From Terfezia claveryi (taxonomy: Eukaryota; Ascomycota; Pezizomycetes; Pezizales; Pezizaceae): a stretch of 62,374 bases of DNA. This document shows positions 44,801 to 56,534 of the stretch, piece by piece. The notes beneath the pieces are model-generated. The model was given only the letters and a program-made list of their open reading frames with translations, was not told where the DNA came from and made no database searches. The translations under genes and the position numbers were made by a program. Every line of letters starts with the position of its first letter. Positions within the stretch are counted from its first letter, which is position 1. Where the stretch lies: NCBI GenBank assembly GCA_015179025.1, contig WHUX01000273.1, positions 1-62,374 on the forward strand, in the 5' to 3' direction.

Positions 44801-47334
44801 CCTTGCTCAACTTGTTTTCTGGGTACGATCAATGTGAGCTAGCGGAGGTTAGCCGAGATATGATAGCATTTCAAACTCCAATAGGACTTCTTAGAATGAC
44901 TACTCTACTACAAGAATATATAAATAGAGTGCAGGTATTCGATAGCATAATAAAGAAGATTTTGAAGAACTAGATAACTGCTAAGAGAAGCAAGCTATTT
45001 ATTGATAACGTTGGGGTTAAGCTATAGACTAGAAGCTTGTTTTTGGTTGAGAATAGAAAGCTGATTGAAATAGTACTAGGTATCAGAAAATTTATTCTAG
45101 ATGCTATTATATCTATTGATAAGGTGCTAGCAGGTATAGAACAAGCTAGAGGAACAATTTCTGGGTTTATGAGAGAGTTTCTAATGGAATAGTTGAATGT
45201 TGTGGCTTATGTGTGTGAGATGAATAGAAGAATACCGGAAGAGACGAAGACCCGAAAAATTACTAGTTGGCCCTCATGTGTGGATCTTACTGATGTGCGA
45301 GCATTCTTGGGACTATGTGTCTATTACAGAATTTGGATTAAAGATTTCTTGATGATTGTATAACCACTTTTTCGCTTAGGGAAAAAAAATATAGAATTTG
45401 AATGGACAAGTGAACAACCCTAAACAATGGATAAGTTGAAGAAGGTTTTGGTCAGTACACCTACTCTCAAGCAAATTGATTATGACTCAAAAGGAAAAAT
45501 TGTACTGTCGGTTGATTCGTCCTTAGCCAGATAGGGGGCCATTTTGCAGTAGGAAGAACTGGAAACCGGAAAAAGACATCCAGCTCGATATGAATCAAGA
45601 ATATGAACTGCTGCTGAGAAGAAGTATTATTCCGGAAAGTTGGAATGTCGGGGTGTCTTTAAGGTATTGAAAAAGTTCTGCATGTACTTATATAGAGTCA
45701 GGTTTTTGGTTGAAATTGATGCAATAAAGCTTGTTTATTAGCTAAACCAACTAGCTTCAGACCTGCTAGGATCTATAGTGAATTGATGGTTGGTATGGAT
45801 TAAGTTATTTGCCTTCAAAATCAAACACGTACCCAGTAGCAGGCACAAAGGACCAGATGCATTGTCCTGAAGAAGATGATCAGAAGAAGACTCTAAAGTG
45901 TTGGATAAAGAAGAGTTAGAGGACGAGATAGATGTAGAATTAGCAGCGAATGAATTTGATGAAATTAAAGTTATTGAGGACAAAGAAGAAGAAAGAGAAA
46001 TGCCAGAGGAAATAAGGAAGATTCGGAAATTTTTGCAGAATCTTGAAAGGCCAGAAGTGATGATAGATAAGCAGTTTGATTCTTTCAGATTGAAAGCCTT
46101 GCAGTTTTTGATTCAAGAAGGTTTGTTATTACAAAGGGCACGGCAAAACTTACCTCCAAAAAGGGTCATGTAGAAAAAGAACAACTAGAAAAAGATTTTG
46201 CAAGACCTTTATAAAGAATGTGGGCACAGAGGATGGAAGAGGACGTATGAGAAGGTAGCTTTACGATACTGGTGGAAAGGATTGTACAGAGACATTGAGA
46301 AGTGGGTACAAAGCTGTCAGCAATGCTAAAAAAGATCCGGAATATGGGTCACAGAAGAATTGCATCCTACCCTAGAAAACTCATTGTGGTTAAAGGTCAG
46401 ATTAGATGTGATATATATGCCACCAAATGAAGGAATACCGAGAATTGTGGTAATGAGAGACTACCTATCTGAATGGATTAAAGGAAAGGTATTGAAGAAA
46501 ACGTTTTCGAAGAGTATAGTAGCTTTTGTCTACAAATAGATAGTTAGATTTGGCATTCCAGGACAAATAATCCATGATAATGGACCTGAAAACCAGAAGA
46601 TAACTAAGCTGCTAATCAACAGATATAGAATTAAAATCATCTGTATCGCTTCATACCATCCTCAGTCGAATGGTATCATTGAGAGAGGTCACCAACAAAT
46701 TGTAGATAAGTTGGCAAAACTGGGATCAAGATGGGTGGCAAATCTACTATTTATTTTATAGGCAGATAGAGTTATGACTAGGGCTTCAACTGGATATATG
46801 CCATTTAAACTTGTATTCAGACAAGATTGTATACTCCCAGTAGAACTTTAAATGAAAACCTGGGCTACTGTCAATTGAAATAAGGTAAAAAGTAAGGAAG
46901 ACCTTTTGGCTGCCAGAGCGAGGCAACTGGAAAGAAGAGAAGAAGATATAAAGGAAGCAAGAAAGAAAATTAGAGAAAGTTGAGGGAGAAATAAAGCGCA
47001 CTTTGACAAAAATCGTAGAGAAAGACAACAGAACTTGGAGATCAGGGATATGGTGCTTCTGTACAACAGCGCTCTTGATAAGTAATGATTTCAAAAGCTC
47101 AAGAATAAGTAGAATGGCCCATATAAGATTAGGGATGTTAGAGAAGATCGGGGAACTTATCTGCTTGAAGAACTTAATGGCATGGAGATAAAAGGGATTC
47201 ATGCAAGAGATCGAGTTAAGATGTTTTTTGTCCGCCATAGAGTTAAAGTGGAAGGTGAAGAGATAGTTGAAGAAGGGGATAACAATGAAGGGCAAAATAA
47301 GGAAGAGTATGAAATGGTGGAGCCTAAAGATTAG
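41866..47334 (+). pseudogene. gag-pol: Gag-Pol of 3E1, one frame with over 30 stops
   Basis: From ATG 41866 (MESKSQA) to TAG 47332-47334 is exactly 1823 codons, and all recognisable parts share one frame. Gag reads SPYFDGTDINDFL and KKVPLYCEKMIGKYIKTLDS. The zinc knuckle near 42811 reads CYWDGQIHRKEKC, lacking one Cys (the fit to CX2CX4HX4C suggests loss of a single codon). Protease has LIDS-stop-VELCF near 43588. RT has FIDN instead of an F-V/I-D-D site (44998-45009). RNase H lies near 45480-45850, with DALS at its end. The integrase zinc finger ends SCQQC, and the core has LDVIYMP, HDNGPEN and the third acidic residue in IIERGH. The tail has YLLEELNGMEIKG and no chromodomain. Stops fall at probable Gln, Trp and Arg codons. 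Confidence 0.9.
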
Positions 47335-47394
47335 GAAAATATTATGTTCATACACTGGAAGAGCAGGTGTAAGGAACTTCGATTGTGTTTTCTT

Positions 47395-47460
47395 GATCAC
47401 TTACGTATAATGTGAACACATAAATAATGCTTTATGCTAATTTTTTCTTTTTTTTTTATC
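47395..47460 (+). repeat. 72-bp repeat unit of 3E1 left of 1D
   Basis: This single degenerate unit (GATCACTTACGTATAATGTG...) was separated by the 1D insertion from the rest of the array (56535-56845). Confidence 0.8.
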
Positions 47461-47465
47461 GATTT

Positions 47466-47470
47466 ATCAT
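47466..47470. repeat. target site duplication of 1D, left (ATCAT)
   Basis: It pairs with ATTAT at 56512-56516 with one C to T difference. The inverted copy 3E2 runs uninterrupted through the matching site near 62120-62140, which gives an empty-site comparison. Confidence 0.75.
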
Positions 47471-48191
47471 TGTAATGGAGAACGTTATTTCATTGCTTAT
47501 ATAATTGATTATATACTTTTGTATTTCCTATATTACTACTATGTTATGTAACTAAGCCTTTCGGTTGAAGGACTAGCCTTCTACCACCTCCTATTGCTTT
47601 ATAAGCATCCATAGCACGCGGAATTTGCCATGGGAACTTCCATGGCACTTGCCATATGAAGACACCCTCATTATGGTCGCGTGACCTCTGTTTAAAGCGT
47701 GTGACTCATTACTATGGCCACATGACCATCGTTTATGGCGTGTGACTCACTACTATGGCCACATGACCATCTTTTATGGCGTGTGACTCATTACTATGGC
47801 CACATGACCCCTTTTGTACAGTGCACCACCTTCTGGTGTGCCACCCTTTATTGTATTTATTTCCTTAGTCATCAGATCTCAGAGGAGTATAAATAGGCCG
47901 CTGGATTCCCTCTGGAATCCACAAGAAAGACAAGAAGCAACCAAGCAAGCACGCAGAGCAAGCAAGCCTATATTCCGATCAGATCAAGATCATATAGCTT
48001 AAATAGCACAAATCATATAAGATAGATTACACCAGTTAATTACTGTTCCCTCCGGGAATGTCCCACATAGTAATCTCCCTACCCTTCTGAGGTCTTACCT
48101 CAGCAGAACCGAAATACACAAACGTCCGTGCCTATGGATATAGATTGTATAAACGGTACCGAATAAATACTGTCTAGTACCATTCATTACA
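47471..48191 (+). repeat. 5' LTR of 1D (721 bp)
   Basis: The ends TGTAATG and CATTACA are perfect 7-bp inverted repeats. U3 holds three copies of a 41-bp unit (GTGTGACTCATTACTATGGC...) at about 47699-47810. The TATA box TATAAATA is at 47888-47895. Confidence 0.96.
47888..47895 (+). promoter_or_regulatory. TATA box of 1D 5' LTR
   Basis: TATAAATA sits in AGAGGAGTATAAATAGG, conserved in all family 1 LTRs. It is the probable promoter for the genomic transcript. Confidence 0.75.
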
Positions 48192-49024
48192 TTTTCTTTA
48201 ACTTACTTACCTAATTTTCACTCTTAAATCCAAGGCCTGATCAACCTTTGGATACCTTTATTACACTCACGCAACTGTATACAATTCGACACCCAAGTGC
48301 ATATATAAAATCGATATCGTTATTCAACTAGCTAGCCAACAAAAAAATCCAACAAACGAGACATCAGACTCTCAACTGCAGTACATCAACAAATGACTTA
48401 GAAGCAAGCTAAGCAGAGCTCTAACGGGCAGTGGTATCCCACATTAAACAATCCCACCCTCGTTCACAACACTTTTCCCAATAAGATCGACAACTCATCT
48501 TGCACTCCTGGCAACCGCCATTACATCTGTACCTGTAAATCTAGTATACCATTGAAAAACTGGCCCCCCAGGTCCCAGGAATAATTGGTCTCAACAACCA
48601 AGCGTCACAATCCCAAGGCTCAAATCTCGCTGCCTCCACTGCAGCCATTTCCTCCAAAAAAGAATTACCTCCATCAGAACCTTCCTTAGGCCCAGACATT
48701 TCTACTAATACCTCTGCGCCTCCAACGTCTACCTCAACACACCAATCAGAAAATGTGACACTCTTGCCGGAAGAACTAGAACTAGATTCTAGACCAGTAG
48801 ACGAAGAAAAACCAGGACCATAAAAAACATCAGGATCCTGACATCCAGCCTCACCAGCCTCGTGAGCCACTGAGCCAACAGAACCATCAGTCGAACGGAG
48901 ATCATAAGGATCATCAGCCACCACACCATCAGCACAGAAAGGTGCCAAAGAAGAAAAGTAACTCGATGATCGTATCGTATAACCAGCTGCATTTGGTTGC
49001 AGACAGACGACGAAATCAGACATA
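48192..49024 (+). other. untranslated leader of 1D
   Basis: 833 bp without a sense ORF; an in-frame stop at 48980 fixes the gag start at 49025. The sequence after the LTR (TTTTCTTTAACTTACTTACC) has no TGG and no obvious tRNA 3'-end complement. Confidence 0.75.
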
Positions 49025-49206
49025 ATGGCATCTGAACTTAGTAAGAAGACTAAGAGGTCGAGACGGTTAACTATGTTACCCGAAGATATTAAGAAATTAG
49101 TAGAAGAAACTCCCAGAAAGACCAGATTTATAGTTCCTAACACAGAAGGGGAAATAAATCTGCCCATGGATATAGAAATAGGAGAACCAGGCGGAGCTGG
49201 AACCAA
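48541..49206 (-). other. antisense ORF across leader and gag start of 1D
   Basis: 221 open codons on the minus strand, homologous to the 246-codon ORF at 498-1238 in 1A. The C-terminal end is altered by a one-base difference in a C run near 48565. It contains EAGEAGCQDPDVFYGPGFSS and a Ser run. No known domain was recognised. Confidence 0.35.
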
Positions 49207-52200
49207 ACTATATTTTAGTATGGCTCTACCTCTCGCACCAGAAGAATTTTGGGATAGACATTTTCCAACAGTTGAGGAGATTTTGAAATATACTCGCTCA
49301 ATGGGACATGCCCAACAGTATCATCCTGATGATACTCGACTCTTAATGGAAGCCATAGTAAAACACTATTTATGGCTAACACCTTACCCATTCCAAGAAA
49401 AGGACTTAGAAATGAATGCATTTTTAAGTAAAGAATTAAAGAAACCTGTTGTTCCACTCTTAAGGAAACCGAATTGGGTAATAAATAACTGGGAGGAAAT
49501 AATGGCATTCATGATGAGCGGCACTCATCTAGAAGAATCAGCACATACCGCGGAGGATTTTTTCAATCCTAGCAAAGAACTTCCAGGAGCATTCCTGAGA
49601 ACACCAAAAGATCAATCGAAAGGCAAAGGTCGAGCACCTGAGACACCAGAAAGGAGGACTGGGTCAGCCAAAGAACCAGATGACAAAGACCAACCACCAG
49701 AAGATATAGAATTAGCAGAAGACGATGATGATCTAGATACAGGACTAGACCAACAGAAGCAGAAAACGCAAGGAGGAGGACGAGACCCCGATGATAGCGG
49801 AGATGATAGCTCAGACTCTGATAAGGCATCGTCAGTTGCAAGTCAAACTCTTAAATAAAAACCCAAACGAGGAAAATCAGTTGCACACCAGCAATGGGAA
49901 TCTACAACAGGAATGGTTACAACGGGTAACCATAAAGCAACGAATGCTTTAAAAGGAATAAAGATTGATATGCCAGAAAAATTAAGAGGAGAAGACAAAA
50001 AATGGCAAGACTCACAATATTTTGACTCTTGGGCAACAGCAATGCAACATTGGTTTGTTCTCATAAGAATAGATTTAGAAGGCACTTCAGCTTTGGAAAT
50101 TGTTGGATTCAGAATGGAAGGAAGCGCACTTACTACTTATAATCAATTCCTAAGAGAAAAAGGAAAGAATGTGACATTCTTTGGTTTCATACTAGCGCTA
50201 AGGGATTTTCTGATACCCTCTACTAGTAAAGACATTTTGTGGAAACGATGGGAGACAGCCATACCATACGAGGACGGACGTTACATGGGAATCAAACAGT
50301 TTGTCAACTGGCTTACTAAAATGCAAATCAAATTGATTGACAAGGATGGCAAACAATCAATATCGCAGGAAGTAAAAAGAAGAAAGTTTTTTAATCACCT
50401 GCCACCATATATGTCAGCTACATTAATTCCTTTAATCAAAGAAGAATGGTCATATGATCAGCTCGTACATCAAGCGGAGTCATATGAAGCTTCCAAAAAG
50501 GATATTGCCACACCATCCACAACAAATACATCCCGACGACAACACCCTCAGAATGAAAATCGAAGTCACGGTCCACGCAGGGACCAGAATCAACGATAAA
50601 AAACAGGATTTAATCCTAGCAGCAATCCCAACACCAAACCCAACACCGAAAATCGGAAGGATTCAGATTGGGACACCATTACAAAAAAATTGGATCAGAA
50701 GACGAAGATGCAATTAATTAAAGACAAGAAATGTCTATGGTGTTGGAACCCTGGACACTCCTACAAGGACTGTAGGAAACGAAAAAATAAGGTACTCATG
50801 CGTACAGCCGCACAAAATTTAGCTATGCCGATAGCCACCAAGGATAAAAACAACAAGGATAAAATCAAGGAACGACCCTTGTCAAGACAGGTACCAGATT
50901 TTAGCAAGGTATTCGTTAGAGCTAACGAACACCCCGCACTAGCTTTAATTGATCTCCAAACAAAGGGAGGAGACTTAATCAATTCTCAATTCGTATACCT
51001 GTACAAAATACTGACTAGAAGTATCGAGAAGAAATCATTAAGTACTGCAATTAAAGGCTCAAAGGGAACGATAGACAAAGCTTGTACTATCAAACTTGAT
51101 TGGATAGGTTATGTAGAAGAACGAACGTTCTATGTAGCTCATTTGACCGGATGGGACATGATACTAGGAGAACCTGCTCTCAGCAAAGTGCGAGCAATAA
51201 TTCCTGCCCATTAGGAACTAGTTACTATCCAGCCGGAAAACATTCCACGATTCCAGCTAAGTGTATGGAAGGGATCTAGAACCATGGCGAATGGTATAAG
51301 ATCAGCATATACACAGGTCAGCTGTGAATCAGTCACAGATTATAGTGAACCGGATAATTGGGAAAATATTAGTGACGCAGAAGAAACCGATTCAGAAAGA
51401 GAACTCATGACAGCTGTTTCTACGGTACAGAAACAATTCAACCCTGTAACGGAGTTTCCCTCATTATTTCCTAAGACAATTCCATAGGAATTACCTGCAC
51501 TAAGAAAAATTAATCACTCTATCAAACCAAAAGCAGGAGCTACTTGGATACCAAAATGGCGACCCTCAGGACATCGATTTAGACAACAAATCCATGACAA
51601 ATTAGTCGAAGAAGAAGCATCAGGTCGCATATATAGAGTAGAAAATGACACAAATGCTGTAGTCATGTTCACTATCCATAAACGAGATAAACCGGAAGAA
51701 GCCAAACATGTCAATGATTGTCGAGACCGCAATTGAGCCATCGAACCGGACCACACCCCATTGCCAGATATTAATGAAGCAATTGAACTAGTAGCGGAGA
51801 ATCCCATTTGGACTAAGGTCGACTTAGCCGATGGATTTTTTAATATCAGGAACGATAAAGAATCTGAGCAACACTCTACCTTTTTATGTCACATGGGATA
51901 TTTCAGAAGTAGAGTTATGCAACAAGGGGATCGTAACGCACCAGCTACCATGGTTTGCGTTATGCATGAAATTTTTAAGGACATGGTCTATAAAAATTTA
52001 ATCATCTATATCGATGATATTATTATATTCTCTAAAACGTATGAAGAACATGTAGAATTATTGAAGAAAGTACTTCAACGTCTACAGGATGAGAAATTTT
52101 ATCTCAAAGAAAGCAAATGCCAGTTCTTTACTCCAAGATTGGAAATCTTAGGACACGTTTTGACATCAGATGGATTACATGTAGACCCGAAGAAGAGGAC

Positions 52201-55200
52201 TACTATATTAACATTTCCAACTCCTACAAGAAAAAAGAATCTTAGAGGATTCCTTGGAATCGTTAATTATCTCAGCAGATTTATTCCTGACTTGGCATCG
52301 TATGCAAGCACCCTGTCAGAACTACAAGGAGAAACAAAGAAATGGGAATGGACAGATACTCATAATGCAGCGTTTGAAAAACTCAAGGAACTCGTGAATT
52401 CCCCATATGTTTTAAAACCCTGGAATAATGAATCTACTGAACCCAAATATTTAGTCTGTGATGCTAGTGATGTAGGACTAGGATCTTGGATAGGTCAAGG
52501 ATCGTTGACGCATATCAGACCATCATGCTTCCACTCAAGAAAATTTAATCCAGCATAACTCAATTATCCTACCTTTCAAAAAGAATTATTAGCGATTATT
52601 GACTCATTAAAATTTTTTGAAGCACAATTAAGAGGTCACAAGTTCACTATCCTTACCGACCACAAACCATTAGTAACCTTCCATACTCAAATACCTGCAA
52701 GTCAAAAATTGAGGCGATGGCAAGATTACCTTATGGAATTTGATACAGACATACAGCATACCGCAGGAAAGGAAAATTTGATAGCAGACGCTCTATCAAG
52801 AAAGCATAAATACTTGGATACTCCTACCACGAGGACGATTATATCTCCAACAGCATCGATCCTCCTAACCATACCTACAACCGCAACATCTCTACCAACG
52901 CTTTAAGAACTTTCCACTTACCAGAAACCCCTACTCAGAACAATATGGTTTCTCGCGGAGCTATCAATTTCAAGCATGTCGACTGCGACTTCAACAAATG
53001 TCGTGGAAGAGCCGAAGAACTTGGACACCATATTTTCTGTCCATACTTCGAGGGCATATAGGATGAAGAAAGCGAATATGACATGATGAAGGAAGAAGAG
53101 TCCTCAGACGACGAGACTCTATCTACTATACCAGAAGAAATTTTCAGCGGGTATGATCGTGTACCCAATATAAACAAGAACAAACCCTTAACAGTTCTTG
53201 GACTAAGATATAGGCCTCCATCTTCTGAAACGCACAACAAAATACCCTCGCTCCTGAAGAAGCGAAAGAAATTGCTATCGACCTAGCTCATAGCAATTGG
53301 CAACAACACAAAAGGATGCACTAGTCCTTTTGCCGTGATTTTTACTGTCCAGTTCATGGCAGCTCCCACACCATGAACAACCGCATGTTCACCGTCGAAA
53401 CATGTGCAATCTGCAACCACCACGGACATGGCAGTTTGAACTGTGACCTGACAGCCTCAGTTCTTAAGAAGGAGAAGGAATTCCTTACGACTCGTATTGC
53501 GCATATCTTAGCCGCAAATGAGTCTCAAAAGGAACTAGTACCAGTACAACAAACGCCAGCTTATCCACCTCCACTAGCTCTCAGCCGTGAAGAAGCTATC
53601 CAGGAAATCGGAGAATGGGCAAAAAGATGGATTGCCAACAAGCCGATACAACCCACTCTCCAACCCAGCATTCAGTTCAGTAACCTACCGAACAGATGAC
53701 CAACCGACAAATGGAACAGGAGATCATGAATACTCCTGTTGCCCCACAACAACTATGGAATGCACCCCAACAACCAGCTGCAAGCAGCAGTAATGCAATT
53801 CCAATCAACACCGCCGCCGTCACCACTCGTTCTAAAAAGCGAGTAGCCATTGACGAAGATCTACCCTCTTTCATTCAAGACACCAAGACCTCCAGACAGC
53901 GTTGTGATTTCTGTAAGTTCTCAGGACATAATGCTTCTACATGCAAGGAGAAGAAACCCACCATCAATGACTTCAACACAAGGATCGAACCGACCCTCAA
54001 CAAGCTCATTGAAGAGAAGCACATCAGTAACGGATGGGAAGATGACAAGGACTACTTCATCATACACTGGCTTGATCAAGGAATAGGTATGAAAGCCGCA
54101 TATCAATCATGCATGAGAGTATGTCCTATCTGGAAGAACTATTATGATACCTTTGTGAATCGTAAGGATCATAGAAGAAAAGACGGATTTTTGTATGTCA
54201 AGAACCGACAAGGACAATGGAGACTAGTCTTGCCCTCTACCTTTAACATCGAAGGTAAGAACTATCTCGAATTGGTTATTAAAAACGCACATGAAGCAAC
54301 CGCTCATGGTGGCATTAAAAAACAATGAAATATCTTACTGACCGATATGATTGCCAGTCCTTTGCAGAACCAACTAAGGACTATATCAGAAGTTGTGATA
54401 CTTGTCAACAACAAAGTATTCCAACAAGGCGCCACTTGACTCGTAACCCCATTACATGTACCAAGCAGGCCATGGACTAACATATGATGGATTTTCTTAA
54501 AGTAGCACCTGTGTTTACTAAGTGTCCAATTTTGTACCTGAATATTCCTGTTGAAGAAGATCATATAGTTTGTATTTCACGACTTTGGACGATTGTCGAT
54601 AGACAATCAGGATTCAAGTTTCTTATTCCTGTCTCAGATAATTTCACAGCAGAACAATGTACTGCTACCTTTGCTACTCATGTAGTCCCAACTATGGGAT
54701 ACCCTTTCTGTATTGTTTTTGACTGCGACACTCTTTTTATGTCAACGCACTTTAAGATTGGGCTAGGAATAAAGGAATCAAGTTGGAACCATCCACCGCA
54801 TATCATCCACGTGCAGACGGACAATCGGAAATTGTGAACAAAGAAATTCTACAAGTAGCAAGAGCCTGTAATATCAAAGGATTTGATTGGCTACAGAAAC
54901 TACCAGAGATACAGTTAAACTCAACTCTAGGTATAATGCCGCTAGACAGAATAGTCCCTTTTCCACACTATTTGGATTTAATGCACATCTCGGCATATCG
55001 ATACTTCCATACCCCATTAATGCATATGTACCAGCAAATGAACGTCATGAGGTAACGTCTAAAAACCTATATGACGCCAAGAAGACTCAAGCATCTCAAG
55101 CAAACAAACGACTACCCAATATAGCCAAATTTTCAGTCGGACAACAGGTTATGCTTCCTCAGAAAATATCAACCTATCGAATGTCTCACCCAAGCTCAAA

Positions 55201-55764
55201 CCAAAATGGCTAGGCCCATTTCCCATTATTTCCAGTAATTGGAAACGTAATAACTATAGCCTAGACCTATCCAGTCAACCTAACTCCACCTCATATATAA
55301 TACTTTTCATATCAGTAAACTCAAACCTTACTATAAAAACGATCTACCCAGTTCCCTTACAGACAATCTCAGGAACCAGGACCAATTCAAGATGATCATT
55401 ATGAAGTTGAAAAGGTATTAGAATTCAGAACAGCTCCTCGAACTGGAGAAAGACAATATAAGGTCAGATAGCTAGGATACACTCCTAAATATGATTCCTG
55501 GGTAAATGCCAAGGATATCACCACCGAAATTCTTCAAGACTTCTGGACGACCGGAAGCATAGAAGATACATTCAAGAGACGTCGAAGGACTAAAGGAAAA
55601 CAAGGACCACGAACCAGAGATGAGACCCGAGCTCTCATCCAACAAGAACGAGATAGAATCATGAGTCAAGGAAACACTAAGGATATCATGTTAATGCTAA
55701 TGTATTAACAATGCATCAAATCTTAGGACGTATGGAAACCAATATGGTAGAGCGAAAGAAGTAA
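49025..55764 (+). pseudogene. gag-pol: Gag-Pol of 1D
   Basis: The start MASELSKKTKRSRRLT follows an upstream in-frame stop. Gag continues in the same frame past a stop at 49856 to the CCHC knuckle CLWCWNPGHSYKDC (50732-50773). The protease-like region (50930-51190) has ALIDLQTKGGDLINS instead of DSG/DTG. RT has YIDD at 52007-52018. RNase H shows LVCDASDVGLGSW, TDHKPLV and ADALSRKH. A frameshift near 52828 enters the extra zinc-knuckle linker. Integrase (54280-55200) and a chromodomain (VEKVLEFRTAPRTGERQYKV, about 55409-55560) follow. The stop is at 55762-55764. The full product would be about 2250 residues. Confidence 0.93.
52815..54180 (+). other. extra zinc-knuckle linker of 1D
   Basis: Homologous to 18331-19700 and 11135-12499. 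The best-preserved motifs are CDFNKC followed by HH-X2-C near 52980-53045, CRDFYCPVHGSSH near 53330-53370 (with a TGG to TAG stop just upstream), CAICNHHGHGSLNC at 53403-53444 and CDFCKFSGHNASTC at 53903-53944. Both last motifs fit CX2CX4HX4C exactly. Frameshifts occur near 52828, 53230 and 53690. Confidence 0.85.
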
Positions 55765-55783
55765 GGATAGGAAATCCTTCTAT

Positions 55784-55792
55784 GTGGGGAAG
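55784..55792 (+). other. polypurine tract of family 1
   Basis: GTGGGGAAG directly precedes the 3' LTR of 1D; 1A (14106-14114, TACGGAAG) and 1C (GGGGAAG) show related tracts. Confidence 0.65.
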
Positions 55793-56511
55793 TGTAATGG
55801 AGAACGTTATTTCATTGCTTATATAATTGATTATATACTTTTGTATTTCTATATTACTACTATGTTATGTAACTAAGCCTCTCGGTTGAAGAACTAGCCT
55901 TCTACCACCTCCTATTGCTTTATAGCGTCCATAGCATGCGGAATTTGCCATGGGAAGTTCCATGGCACTTGCCATATGAAGACATCCTCATTATGGCCGC
56001 GTGACCTCTGTTTAAAGCGTGTGACTCATTACTATGGCCACATGACCATCGTTTATGGCGTGTGACTCACTACTATGGCCACATGACCATCTTTTATGGC
56101 GTGTGACTCATTACTATAGCCACATGACCCCTTTTGTACAGCGCACCACCTTCTGGTGTGCCACCCTTTATTGTATTTATTTCCTTAGTCATCAGATCTC
56201 AGAGGAGTATAAATAGGCCACTGGATTCCCTCTGGAATCCACAAGAAAGACAAGAAGCAACCAAGCAAGCACACAGAGCAAGCAAGCCTATATTACGATC
56301 AGATCAAGATCATATAGCTTAGATAGTACAAATCATATAAGATAGATTACACCAGTTAATTACTGTTCCCTCCGGGAACGTCCCACATAGTAATCTCCCT
56401 ACCCTTCTGAGGTCTTACCTCAGCAGAACCGAAATACACAAACGTCCGTGCCTACGGATATAGATTGTATAAACGGTACCGAATGAATACTGTCTAGTAC
56501 CATTCATTACA
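55793..56511 (+). repeat. 3' LTR of 1D (719 bp)
   Basis: Same ends and three 41-bp U3 units as the 5' LTR; TATA box at 56208-56215. It is followed by ATTAT and then the family 3 repeat array. Confidence 0.96.
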
Positions 56512-56534
56512 ATTATGTTGTCTTTAATGCTTCT

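Larger units (their letters stand above)
47471..56511 (+). mobile_element. Ty3/gypsy chromovirus 1D (family 1), complete, 9.04 kb
   Basis: This is the only complete family 1 copy in the window: 5' LTR 47471-48191, leader with antisense ORF, gag-pol 49025-55764, polypurine tract and 3' LTR 55793-56511. The LTRs differ at about 20 positions by eye (near 97% identity). It is inserted in the repeat array of 3E1. It carries about ten stops and a few single-base indels, one of them shared with 1A. Confidence 0.96.

Noticed and set aside
41866..47334. Stop codon reassignment (stops read as Gln or Trp)
   Set aside because: All three stop codons occur, at former Gln, Trp and Arg positions, and equivalent positions in less decayed copies have sense codons. 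Transition mutation explains this better.
46786..47400. 204-codon antisense ORF over the 3' end of pol in 3E1
   Set aside because: It mirrors integrase codons on the sense strand, is highly hydrophobic and has no support from a second copy in the window.
47814..48002. Short ORF starting MYSAPPSGVPPFIVFISLVI, also at 56134
   Set aside because: It is in the U3/R region of family 1 LTRs, spans the TATA box and is short; it is a by-product of LTR identity.
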